DNA of 17,496 bases from Thermoanaerobaculia bacterium. GTDB taxonomy: Bacteria > Acidobacteriota > Thermoanaerobaculia > Multivoradales > JAHEKO01. Below the pieces are notes generated by a model. That model saw nothing but the letters and a program-made list of their open reading frames with translations, ran no database searches and was not told the origin of the DNA. Both the position numbers and the translations under genes were made by a program. The stretch is taken from the NCBI GenBank assembly GCA_029287645.1, contig JARFQS010000068.1:1-17496 (forward strand), in the 5' to 3' direction. Of this stretch, positions 1 to 6,653 are shown piece after piece. Within the stretch, counting starts at the first letter, position 1, and each line of letters starts with the position of its first letter.

Positions 1-558
1 ATGTCGGAGAGGCCGTATTCGGAGAGAGCCACTGCCGAGCGTGAGGCCTTCGCCTTTCGCCCCTGGGTGCGACGGAGCTGTCGCAAAGCGATGCTCTGGG
101 GTGTCGGCGTGGTGGCGGTCCTCGGCGGGGTGGCGTGGTACTTCAAGACCCCGGGCTCCGCCCCTCTCGGCAGGGCTTTCGGTGTCTTGCTCTTCTATGG
201 CGTTCTGTTCTGGCTGACGCTGCTCAAGATCTGGTGGACGGCGGGCAAGCCGGCGGTCCTGGTAGGCCGAAACTTCCTCTCCTATCAGCCCTTGCATGTC
301 TTCCGGATGCGCCGGATCCCCTATGCGAGAGTCCTCTCCTGCGGCCCACGAAAGGAGACGGAGTCCCTGCGCATCGTGCACGAGAAGAAACCCGGACAGG
401 GCCGCGAGTTCTTCCTGAATCTGGCGGTTGTCGACGGCCGTCACGCCTTCCTCGATCGGCTCGGCGAGCGCCTCGAGGCCGCCGGCCTGCAGCCCGTCCC
501 GGACGAGCCGAACAACTGGTCTCGCCCCGGCTGGCACGAGCCCGGCCTCGGCGCCTGA
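1..558 (+). CDS. Two-helix membrane protein with PH-like C-terminal region, unknown function
   Basis: The reading frame opens with ATG at the first base of the window, so the true start could lie further upstream. The 185-residue product has a charged N-terminus (1-30), two hydrophobic helices at about 31-48 and 58-79, and then a soluble region (about 83-165) with beta-strand-like alternation (AVLVG, LSYQPL, RRIPYARV, LRIVHEK, FFLNLAVVDG) ending in an amphipathic helix (AFLDRLGERLEAAG). Two membrane helices followed by such a region resemble bacterial PH-domain membrane proteins; this is a fold guess, not a recognised family. The last 20 residues are proline- and glycine-rich and probably disordered. 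It faces a long structured gap and a convergent gene, so it is the end of its transcription unit. The coding frame is convincing; the function is not known. Confidence 0.7.
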   Translation: MSERPYSERATAEREAFAFRPWVRRSCRKAMLWGVGVVAVLGGVAWYFKTPGSAPLGRAFGVLLFYGVLFWLTLLKIWWTAGKPAVLVGRNFLSYQPLHVFRMRRIPYARVLSCGPRKETESLRIVHEKKPGQGREFFLNLAVVDGRHAFLDRLGERLEAAGLQPVPDEPNNWSRPGWHEPGLGA

Positions 559-602
559 AGCGGCGGGCGGCCCTGCCGTCCGTTGTCGATTGGAGGGTCC
601 GA

Positions 603-663
603 CGTGGGGCCCCCAGGGGGCTATCCTCCCTTCCGCTGCAAGAACCCCCTGGAGGTCCCCACG
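603..663. repeat. Long imperfect hairpin
   Basis: CGTGGGG (603-609) pairs with CCCCACG (657-663), and CCAGGGGG (613-620) pairs with CCCCCTGG (645-652). An internal loop (CCC / AGGT) separates the two helices and a 24-nt apical loop closes the structure. Two more pairs (600-601 with 665-666) can form beyond an A-C mismatch. This gives 15 strong base pairs, far more than expected by chance. No T-run follows on either strand, so it is not a classical intrinsic terminator. Confidence 0.7.
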
Positions 664-779
664 CCGAACCCTTGGAACCGCTCTAGGTCCCCTGCTGAGC
701 TGTTACCCCTAAGCCCATACGCCCCTATTGCCTTCACCGGCGGTAGAGGTTCGTTCGGGCGGCCCAACCTTGATGTCGA

Positions 780-798
780 GGAGGGGCTTGACCCCTCC
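780..798. repeat. Perfect 7-bp hairpin
   Basis: GGAGGGG (780-786) and CCCCTCC (792-798) form a perfect stem around a 5-nt loop (CTTGA). It lies in tandem with the next hairpin, 3 nt away. No adjacent T-tract on either strand; a possible strong but non-canonical terminator for the convergent genes. Confidence 0.6.
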
Positions 799-801
799 CA
801 T

Positions 802-822
802 GGGAGCCCGCAAGGGGCTCCC
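802..822. repeat. Perfect 8-bp hairpin
   Basis: GGGAGCCC (802-809) pairs with GGGCTCCC (815-822) around the loop GCAAG. Together with the 780-798 hairpin it forms a double stem-loop about 60 bp beyond the stop codon of the minus-strand kinase gene. A role in stopping transcription or protecting the mRNA 3' end is an inference. Confidence 0.6.
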
Positions 823-836
823 TCAGATTGCCGACG

Positions 837-864
837 CCGTCCCCCCGGCGAACCACCCGGACGG
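837..864. repeat. 6-bp inverted repeat next to the kinase stop codon
   Basis: CCGTCC (837-842) and GGACGG (859-864) flank a 16-nt C-rich loop, 18 bp beyond the stop codon of the minus-strand kinase gene. It is weaker than the other hairpins in this gap and could be chance in such C/G-rich sequence. Confidence 0.4.
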
Positions 865-882
865 ACCTCCACCCGAAGAGGG

Positions 883-2304
883 TCAGATTTTCAGGATTCG
901 GTGGACGAAGTTGCGCCAGTCGGAGCGGGCGGCGTGGGTGCGGGAGGGGGGCCAGTCGGGGTCTCGGGTGTAGCTCACGGGAGTGCCGCCGGTCAGGGAG
1001 GTCGAGTCGGGGTCGAGTCCGGCTGCGGCCAGGCGCGCCATGCCGGCCAGGCCGGGCTCCTCTTCGGCCGACACCTCGACCCTGACCTGCGTGAGATTGG
1101 CGATCAGATCCACGAGAGCCCTGCACCGGGTCAACTTGCCGCTCAGGCGGAAGACCTCGGCGGGTGCCCCCGCGGCGGACAGCGTCTCGAAACAGTCCAC
1201 AACTCGCATGGCCACACCGACCAACATGCCGTCGGCTAGATCGAGGGCCGAGGTGGAATCACGAGTCTCCTCGACGACGGTCCGGATCTCGGGTCGCCAC
1301 CAGGGCGTGGCCAGGCCAGAGATTGCTGGCAGAACGCGGGGCAGACGTTCGGGCTCGAGGGGCCGTTGTCCCCATGCCTCGGGCCCGAGACCGGTTCGTG
1401 TCGAGATCCAGTCCATCGCGGCGCCGGCGCTGTTGACGGCCCCTTCGAGTTGGAAATGACGCTGCGACGAGGAGCTGGCGAGCACTGCCGAAAGCAGGCC
1501 AGGATGGCGGAGGGTTGTGGGGCCTGTACCCGTCAGGACGAAGGCACCTGTTCCGAAGTGAGCCGCCGTGATGCCCGCGTGCCACCCACCGTGCGCCAGC
1601 AGGGCCGCCTGTTGGTCGCCGGCTACCGCCGTCAGAGGCACCCCCTGCCATTCGCCTCGATGCCCGATGGAGGGCTCGAGAGCCGGCAGCGACGCTTCGG
1701 GAATTCCGAAGAGATCGCACAGAGTCGGGTCCCAGGTGTCGAGCTCGAGGTTGTAGAGCAGCGTCCGACCGGCGTGCCCGGCCTCGGTCGAGGGTTGGCC
1801 TGTCAAGTTGTGAACGAGAAAGGCGTCGAGCGTTCCTGCCACGACCTCACCAGCCTCGGCACGGCTTCGGAGATCTGGTTGTGAGCTCAACAAACGACTC
1901 AGCTTGGGCGCGGCGTAGTAGGGCGACAGATGGAGACCGGTCCGGGTGGCGACGTCCGGGGCGTGTTGTGCGAGCTCTTCGACGAGTTCTTTGGCACAGC
2001 TGTCCCGCCAGGAGACCGCCGATGTCAGGGCACGGCCAGTGGAGCGCTCCCAGAGCAGGCACGTCGAGCGCTGGCAGGTGATTCCGATGGCACGCACGGC
2101 TCCTGCTTTCCGAAGACTCGCCAGTAGGGACTCGAAGCTGCGAAGCAGCTCCTGCGGATCGTGCTCGACCGAGGCGCCGTCGACGATAGCCGTTACCGGC
2201 AAGGCTGCACTGGAAAGGCACCGCCCTTCGGGCGAATAGAGGCCACCCTTCGCAAGGGTCGATCCGAGATCCACAACCGCGATTGCCGGGTCGGCCGAGA
2301 TCAT
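883..2304 (-). CDS. FGGY-family carbohydrate kinase, glycerol-kinase-like
   Basis: Product of 473 residues, expected to transfer phosphate from ATP to a polyol or sugar in the cytoplasm. The family layout is visible: nucleotide-binding DLGST (12-16), a GITCQRST...W...TG...VSWRD block (74-101), GLHLSPYYAAPK (123-134), an AGRTLLYN block (178-185), catalytic Asp230 in GDQQAAL, and HFGTGAFVLTGTG (249-261). These blocks resemble glycerol kinase more than xylulokinase or ribulokinase. Of the glycerol-contacting residues of E. coli GlpK, the equivalents of Arg83 (R79), Tyr135 (Y129) and Asp245 (D230) are kept, but Glu84 is replaced by Ser80, so the substrate may not be glycerol. The start is the ATG overlapping the stop codon of the upstream phosphodiesterase gene (ATGA), without a Shine-Dalgarno sequence, implying translational coupling. 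An upstream in-frame extension runs through that gene and is not used. Family assignment is firm; substrate is open. Confidence 0.88.
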   Translation of the reverse strand: MISADPAIAVVDLGSTLAKGGLYSPEGRCLSSAALPVTAIVDGASVEHDPQELLRSFESLLASLRKAGAVRAIGITCQRSTCLLWERSTGRALTSAVSWRDSCAKELVEELAQHAPDVATRTGLHLSPYYAAPKLSRLLSSQPDLRSRAEAGEVVAGTLDAFLVHNLTGQPSTEAGHAGRTLLYNLELDTWDPTLCDLFGIPEASLPALEPSIGHRGEWQGVPLTAVAGDQQAALLAHGGWHAGITAAHFGTGAFVLTGTGPTTLRHPGLLSAVLASSSSQRHFQLEGAVNSAGAAMDWISTRTGLGPEAWGQRPLEPERLPRVLPAISGLATPWWRPEIRTVVEETRDSTSALDLADGMLVGVAMRVVDCFETLSAAGAPAEVFRLSGKLTRCRALVDLIANLTQVRVEVSAEEEPGLAGMARLAAAGLDPDSTSLTGGTPVSYTRDPDWPPSRTHAARSDWRNFVHRILKI

Positions 2305-3026
2305 CGGGCAGATCGCTCGAGGCTCTTGCGGAGCCTTCCGGGATAGTCGGTGAAGACGCCGGCAGCACCCCGGCTCACCAGATTGCGTGCCAGGAATGAC
2401 CGGTTGACTGTATAGACCAGTGGCGGCTTGCCTGCTTCCGCCGCCGCCGCCAGAAACTCTCGGCGAGCGAGCTTGCGATGGCAGTGCACGCTGAAGGACT
2501 CCAGCTCGATCGCCGCGTCGAGGAGGGCGCCAGGTCTGCGATCGCCGATCGGAGCGATCGGGTACTCCGGAAGATGAGCCTTGAACTCGGCCAGCAGAGG
2601 CCAATCGAAGCTGGACAACAGGACCTGGGCCCGCCCATCGAGGCTGGTGGCAAGGGCCTTGGCGATGGCATGCGGCTCGGCACTGCGCCGCTTGATGTCG
2701 AGATTTACCGGCTGGGAGTCGGGGATCGCCTCGAGAATCTGATGGAGAGTCGGAGCCTCGATGCCGCTACCCTTCTTCAGGGCTCTCTGGAACCGGTACA
2801 GCGTCAGGGATTCGACCGGAGCCTTGCGCTGTAGCCCGGCCTTCAGAAGGGCGTCGTGAAACGCCACGAGCCGACCGTCGCGAGTCAACCAGAGGTCGAG
2901 CTCGAGGACATCCGCGCCCTGTTCGACCGCCAGCAGGAGGCTCTCGAGGGTGTTTTCGGGAGCCTCTCCGGAGGCTCCACGGTGGGCCAGGATCCAGGGC
3001 GGAGAAGGCAGGTCGAAGATCTTCAC
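2301..3026 (-). CDS. Glycerophosphodiester phosphodiesterase, cytoplasmic UgpQ-like
   Basis: Product of 241 residues, close to the 247 of E. coli UgpQ. It should hydrolyse deacylated phospholipids (glycerophosphodiesters) to sn-glycerol 3-phosphate plus an alcohol. Motifs in order: AHRG (14-17, catalytic His15), PENT (23-26), ELDLWLT with metal ligands Glu42 and Asp44, FHD (56-58, second catalytic His57), NLDIK (108-112, Asp where Glu is more usual) and a C-terminal YTVNR strand with GVFTDYPGRL, typical of the TIM-barrel end. No signal peptide, so it acts in the cytoplasm. The start is GTG at 3026 with no Shine-Dalgarno; a possible promoter (TTGGCG, 18 bp, CAGAAT) would put transcription start nearly at that GTG. 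It is the first gene of a two-gene unit with the FGGY kinase, and both could feed the glycerol-3-phosphate pool. Confidence 0.92.
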   Translation of the reverse strand: MKIFDLPSPPWILAHRGASGEAPENTLESLLLAVEQGADVLELDLWLTRDGRLVAFHDALLKAGLQRKAPVESLTLYRFQRALKKGSGIEAPTLHQILEAIPDSQPVNLDIKRRSAEPHAIAKALATSLDGRAQVLLSSFDWPLLAEFKAHLPEYPIAPIGDRRPGALLDAAIELESFSVHCHRKLARREFLAAAAEAGKPPLVYTVNRSFLARNLVSRGAAGVFTDYPGRLRKSLERSAR

Positions 3027-3034
3027 CGTGGATC

Positions 3035-3064
3035 ATTCTGACCGATGGTGGAAGCTGCCGCCAA
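3035..3064 (-). promoter_or_regulatory. Possible sigma70-type promoter for the phosphodiesterase-kinase pair
   Basis: On the minus strand TTGGCG (3059-3064) and CAGAAT (3035-3040) are separated by 18 bp, each matching the consensus at four of six positions. Transcription would begin within a few bases of the GTG at 3026, giving an essentially leaderless message. Prediction by eye only. Confidence 0.35.
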
Positions 3065-3083
3065 TCCTCGGGAGAGCTGGCAG

Positions 3084-3089
3084 TAGAAT
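3084..3089 (+). promoter_or_regulatory. Possible -10 box immediately upstream of the P1 peptidase
   Basis: TAGAAT (five of six consensus bases) ends 7 bp before the ATG at 3097, so transcription would start at or next to the start codon. No convincing -35 element was seen 16-18 bp upstream. A leaderless transcript is the simplest reading. Confidence 0.35.
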
Positions 3090-3096
3090 TCTCCTC

Positions 3097-4113
3097 ATGC
3101 CGAGCCTTGCGCCACTTCCGACTCCCAGTGATCGCCTGACCCTCCCTGGATTCACCCTCGGCCATGGCTCCGATACCCAGGGCATGACCGGGGTGACGGT
3201 AATCCTCTGTCCGGAAGGAGCTACCGCGGCCGCCGAGGTCCGAGGCACCGCGACGGGTACCCGGCAGTTCGACTCCTTGAAGCTCACCCACAGCCTGGCC
3301 AGCCGGGCGCATGGCGTCGTGCTGGCCGGTGGAAGTGGTTTCGGCTTGTCGTGTGCCGACCCCGTGGTGGCACATCTGGAGCGGGGTGGTTTCGGGTTCG
3401 ATACCGGCCTTGGCGTGGTGCCGCTCGTGCCGACCGCGATTCTCTTCGATCTGGGATTCGGCGACGCGACCGCCCGACCGGGACCTGACCTGGTCGAATC
3501 GGCCCTGATCTCCGCGGAATCCGGCACCATGGCTTCGGGCAGCCTGGGAGCCGGAACAGGCGCCACTGTCGGCAAGGCGCTGGGTCCTGCGAACGGCATG
3601 AAGGGTGGCTTCGGCTTCGTGAGCTTCAGCCTGCCCGAGGGGCCGACCGTGGCAGCGGCGGTGGCTGTCAATGCCTTCGGAGATGTCCGTGACCCGGACA
3701 CAGGGGACTGGCTAGCCGGCTGTCGGATCGCCGCCGATTCCCTCGAACCGGCAGATGCGCGTCGCGTGATGATGTCCTTGCCGCCGACCCTGGACCACGC
3801 CTGGGAAGGCAACACGACCCTGGCAGTCGTGATGACCGATGCCGACCTCGACAAGGCGGCGTTGCGCAAGGTCTGCGAGATGGCGTTTGGCGGTTTCTAC
3901 CGCTGCTTCGCCCCCGCTCTGTCGCTCTACGACGGCGACCTCGTGGTGGCACTTGCCAATCGGGAGGTGCCGGCCCATCTCCACCAGGTGGGGACCCTGG
4001 CGGAGATGGCGGTGGCTCAGGCCATCGTGCGGGCGACGAAAGAGGCCGATGGATTCGACCTGCTTCCGGCCTGGAGGGATCTCGGTGACGTTGGCGCGAG
4101 ATTCTCCGGATAA
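3097..4113 (+). CDS. P1-family (DmpA/NylC-like, S58) self-processing peptidase or amidase
   Basis: Product of 338 residues, from the first ATG that keeps the conserved N-terminus (LTLPGFTLGHGSD). Family members are made as one chain that cuts itself between Asn and Ser/Thr; the new N-terminal residue of the small subunit is the nucleophile, hydrolysing N-terminal amino acids, beta-peptides or cyclic amides. Visible features are the glycine-rich signature GSLGAGTGATVG (148-159), KGGFGF (169-174), an AVNAFGD strand (190-196), and GNTTLAVVMTDADL (238-251). The predicted cut is Asn239/Thr240, making subunits of about 239 and 99 residues with Thr as nucleophile, as in NylC rather than the Ser of DmpA. 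No signal peptide, so cytoplasmic. The gene stands alone, divergent from the phosphodiesterase and 17 bp from the convergent methyltransferase gene. The natural substrate cannot be told from sequence. Confidence 0.9.
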   Translation: MPSLAPLPTPSDRLTLPGFTLGHGSDTQGMTGVTVILCPEGATAAAEVRGTATGTRQFDSLKLTHSLASRAHGVVLAGGSGFGLSCADPVVAHLERGGFGFDTGLGVVPLVPTAILFDLGFGDATARPGPDLVESALISAESGTMASGSLGAGTGATVGKALGPANGMKGGFGFVSFSLPEGPTVAAAVAVNAFGDVRDPDTGDWLAGCRIAADSLEPADARRVMMSLPPTLDHAWEGNTTLAVVMTDADLDKAALRKVCEMAFGGFYRCFAPALSLYDGDLVVALANREVPAHLHQVGTLAEMAVAQAIVRATKEADGFDLLPAWRDLGDVGARFSG

Positions 4114-4130
4114 TACGAACTGAGCAACTG

Positions 4131-4847
4131 TCAGTCCTCCTGGGGTGTTGAATTCGGCTCCGCCGGCTCCATGACCAGAGAAAACCGGAACGGAAAGCGC
4201 TTTCGGAGATCGGTGGTCTCCACTTCGTCAGCCATCTCCCGAACATCTTCCAAATGCCAGGCTTGATCGGCCGAGAGCCAGCCGTCGTGAAGAGCCACCC
4301 ATCCCGCTCCGAGCAGAGGCAGAAGGATGCGGGCCATCAGGCGCGCCGCCCCGGACTGGCGCAAGTCGACCACTAGCGCTGCCCTTCGGCACACCCGACG
4401 CATTTCGCTGAGGATCTTCCTGTTCTCGGGACCGTCGAAGTGGTGAAAGAAGAGGTTGGATAAGGACCAGTCGAAAGCCCCGCTACGGAACGGTAGATGC
4501 TCGGCGTCGGCGACAACTCGAAGCTGCCGGTGACCGCGTCGGCGACCGATCACCAAGTGACAGAGCTTGAAGTCGAGGCCGACAGCTCGCAACTCGATGC
4601 CGCGCTTGCGACTATCCCTGACCAAGACACTCGACACCTGACCGGATCCGGTGCCGATGTCGAGTAGCGTCTGAAATCGGTCCCCGGTGGTCTGGCGCCC
4701 CTGCAGTACCCGACGAGCCGCCTCCAAGCCTAGCGTCCATAGGTTGATTCTCTCGAGGTCGGCCAGCGCACGGTCGGTTGTATCCAGGCCCAGTTGGACA
4801 GAGTCCATGAGCTCGGGAGCGCGTACTCGAGGCTTGCCGTCGTTCAT
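4131..4847 (-). CDS. Class I SAM-dependent methyltransferase
   Basis: Product of 238 residues with a Rossmann methyltransferase core. The SAM-binding motif I is LLDIGTGSG (61-69), followed by an acidic residue at the end of strand 2 (Asp92 in GLDF), the adenine-contact motif ADAEHLPF (113-120) and strand 4 DWSLSNLFFHHF (126-137). The N-terminal helix with DRALADLERINLW (25-37) resembles methyltransferases often found beside type III polyketide synthase or isoprenoid genes, which methylate small lipophilic molecules. No such neighbours are present here, so the substrate is unknown. The start ATG has no Shine-Dalgarno sequence. It is divergent from the diguanylate cyclase gene (80 bp apart) and convergent with the peptidase gene. 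Confidence 0.85.
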   Translation of the reverse strand: MNDGKPRVRAPELMDSVQLGLDTTDRALADLERINLWTLGLEAARRVLQGRQTTGDRFQTLLDIGTGSGQVSSVLVRDSRKRGIELRAVGLDFKLCHLVIGRRRGHRQLRVVADAEHLPFRSGAFDWSLSNLFFHHFDGPENRKILSEMRRVCRRAALVVDLRQSGAARLMARILLPLLGAGWVALHDGWLSADQAWHLEDVREMADEVETTDLRKRFPFRFSLVMEPAEPNSTPQED

Positions 4848-4882
4848 GCGGAGTTCGAGGATACCGATTGTGCCAGATCGAA

Positions 4883-4911
4883 TTGAGCTCTCAGGGCTGA
4901 AAGCATACGAT
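4883..4911 (+). promoter_or_regulatory. Sigma70-like promoter of the diguanylate cyclase gene
   Basis: TTGAGC (4883-4888) and TACGAT (4906-4911) lie 17 bp apart, each with four of six consensus bases. The predicted transcription start is near 4918, about 10 nt before the ATG at 4928, so the leader would be too short for a normal ribosome binding site, and none is seen. Confidence 0.45.
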
Positions 4912-4927
4912 CGGTCCGACTGGGATC

Positions 4928-6640
4928 ATGAAAGAGCCTACCCCTCGCGTCGAGCTTCTCCGTGGTGTCGTGCCAGCGGCGGTCGCCCTGATTCTGTTGC
5001 TGGTTGCGCCCCTGTGGGAAAGATGGCTACCAGCCACCGAGCCCACGGCGCGATGGCCCTACCTGATTCTGTGTCTGGTGGCTGTAGCAGCCGGACTGCA
5101 CGGATCGAGGGAGCGGTGGACTCTCAATCTGGCCACGGTCACTCTACCCGCGACGATCGCCTTCTTCGGTAGCGCGATGGCCGCCTGGATGGTCTTGTCG
5201 GTCTACGCGGCGAGGGAGTTCCTTCTTCGGCTGCTGCCCTCGAAGCCGGCTCGTCCCGCCGAGTCGCGTCCGGTCCTGGATCTGCTGCCGGGCGGGGCCT
5301 ACCTCGTTCTGGCGACCCTGGCGGCCGGATGGACCTGGCAAGGTGGCGGTGCCAACGCGAGCCTCGGTTGGCAGCTGGCATCGATCGCCACCTATCTTGT
5401 CGTGCTGTCGGGCCTTCACCTGCTGGATCTGCAGAGGGCCGGGCGGCTGAAGGATCTGAGCTGGCGAGAAGCGAGCGGATCGCTCGGAATCGATCTGGTC
5501 GGCTGGCTGGTGGGCCTGGCTTTCGTTCCCATGGTGATGGGTCTGAACTGGGCTGTCGCTCTCGTGCCACTCGTTGCGCTCGGCCTGCTGGCTGCAGACA
5601 CGGCGAGGAATCTCCACCTGCGCCGCCGGGCCGTCGATCAGGTCTCGGAGCTGTGGGAGGTGACACGCGCCGGGCACCGGATCATCTTCCGCAGCCCTGA
5701 TCTGGCCGGCATGGTGGGCCAGGTTCTGGAGGAATGCCGCAACATGATCCCCTTCTCCTGGTTCCAGTTCGAGCTGCTGAAGGGCGACGGCGGACCCAGG
5801 AGCTGGTTCGCGGGCCCAGATGGGCGGATCGAGGAAGGGGTCCCCGAGCCGGCCGACAGCCCACCCGCGCTGCCCGGTATCCATCGAAGGTCGTCGTGGA
5901 AGGTTCTCGGCCGCGAGCTGAAGGGCGATGGTGAGGCCATCGCCCGGGTTCGTTTCTGGTGTGATCCGCGACGCTTGGAGCCCACCTCGGTCGAGCTGTT
6001 GGACTCTCTGCTGCCTCAGGTGGCCTCCTCGGTGCATCGCGCGCTGCTGGATCGGCGCGCCAAGCACGACCCATTGACCGGACTGGCCGACCGGGGCGTC
6101 CTGGAAAAGCACCTCGAATCGGTCTTCTCGGCGATCCGCGACGAGGGTGGCTCGATGGCGGTCATCATGTGTGATCTCGACCGCTTCAAGAAGGTCAACG
6201 ACACCTACGGCCACGACGTGGGTGACCGGGCACTGCTCAGGATTGCGGAAGTCCTGGAGAAGCACCGGCGCGAGACCGATATCTGCTGTCGGTACGGAGG
6301 CGAGGAGTTCGCAGTGGTGCTGGATCAGACGAACGGAGAAACGGCACAGAGGGTGGCCGAGCGACTTCGTCTAGAAGTGCAGCGTACGGTCTTCACAGCC
6401 AAGGACGAGCGGGTCTATCTACGCCTCAGCGCGGGCGTCGCGGCCTATCCGGAGCTCTTCGTGAAGGACGGCAAGGAGCTGTTGGTGCTGGCCGACGAGG
6501 CCCTCCGGACGGCGAAGAGCCAGGGTCGGAATCGAAGCCTGCTGCATCTCGGCAGGGGTAAGTACCGCAAGTCCGACGGGACGGAGGTGGATGTGGACGA
6601 GCCCCCGCCGAAACCAGAGGCTCCGACCCTCTTCGCTTGA
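4928..6640 (+). CDS. Membrane-bound diguanylate cyclase with active GGEEF domain
   Basis: Product of 570 residues making the second messenger cyclic di-GMP from two GTP. The first about 225 residues hold seven or so hydrophobic helices (for example 12-30, 44-58, 70-95, 120-138, 147-166, 186-204, 207-223), forming a sensor region I cannot match to a named MASE domain. Residues about 240-372 form a GAF-like segment (MIPFSWFQFELLKG; LLPQVASSVHRALLD). The GGDEF domain follows: HDPLTGLADR (380-389), metal site CDLDRFKKVNDTYGHDVGD (415-433), active-site GGEEF (457-461) and an allosteric inhibitory site RETD (448-451) exactly five residues before it. Catalysis and product feedback inhibition are therefore both expected. 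No EAL or HD-GYP domain. Its stop lies 13 bp from the stop of the convergent trkH. Confidence 0.93.
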   Translation: MKEPTPRVELLRGVVPAAVALILLLVAPLWERWLPATEPTARWPYLILCLVAVAAGLHGSRERWTLNLATVTLPATIAFFGSAMAAWMVLSVYAAREFLLRLLPSKPARPAESRPVLDLLPGGAYLVLATLAAGWTWQGGGANASLGWQLASIATYLVVLSGLHLLDLQRAGRLKDLSWREASGSLGIDLVGWLVGLAFVPMVMGLNWAVALVPLVALGLLAADTARNLHLRRRAVDQVSELWEVTRAGHRIIFRSPDLAGMVGQVLEECRNMIPFSWFQFELLKGDGGPRSWFAGPDGRIEEGVPEPADSPPALPGIHRRSSWKVLGRELKGDGEAIARVRFWCDPRRLEPTSVELLDSLLPQVASSVHRALLDRRAKHDPLTGLADRGVLEKHLESVFSAIRDEGGSMAVIMCDLDRFKKVNDTYGHDVGDRALLRIAEVLEKHRRETDICCRYGGEEFAVVLDQTNGETAQRVAERLRLEVQRTVFTAKDERVYLRLSAGVAAYPELFVKDGKELLVLADEALRTAKSQGRNRSLLHLGRGKYRKSDGTEVDVDEPPPKPEAPTLFA

Positions 6641-6653
6641 GCTCGAATCTTGC

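Larger units (their letters stand above)
559..882. other. 324-bp gene-free region rich in G/C hairpins between convergent genes
   Basis: No reading frame here looks like a protein: all run through proline/arginine/glycine-rich compositions and overlap one another. The stretch contains at least four inverted repeats, listed separately, while the other convergent gene pairs in this window are separated by 17 bp or less. It could be a bidirectional termination region, a repetitive palindromic element, or a structured non-coding RNA. I looked for hallmarks of SRP RNA, tmRNA, RNase P RNA and tRNA on both strands and did not find them. Confidence 0.6.

Noticed and set aside
600..880. SRP RNA, tmRNA, RNase P RNA or tRNA in the structured gap
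   Set aside because: A GGAA within a C-rich loop (minus strand, near 630) briefly recalled the SRP tetraloop, but the flanking AGCA and CAGG bases are absent; no tmRNA ends, RNase P core or tRNA cloverleaf could be found.
583..1239. Plus- and minus-strand frames within 559-1239, including 621-872 on the minus strand
   Set aside because: Several overlap each other in the hairpin-rich gap, none has a ribosome binding site with plausible protein composition, and part covers the end of the kinase gene.
2305..2604. In-frame 100-residue N-terminal extension of the FGGY kinase
   Set aside because: It lies wholly inside the phosphodiesterase gene in another frame, has low-complexity Arg/Ser/Gly content, and the conserved kinase N-terminus begins right at the ATGA overlap.
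4114..4130. Terminator between the peptidase and methyltransferase genes
   Set aside because: The 17-bp gap has no stem-loop or T-run.
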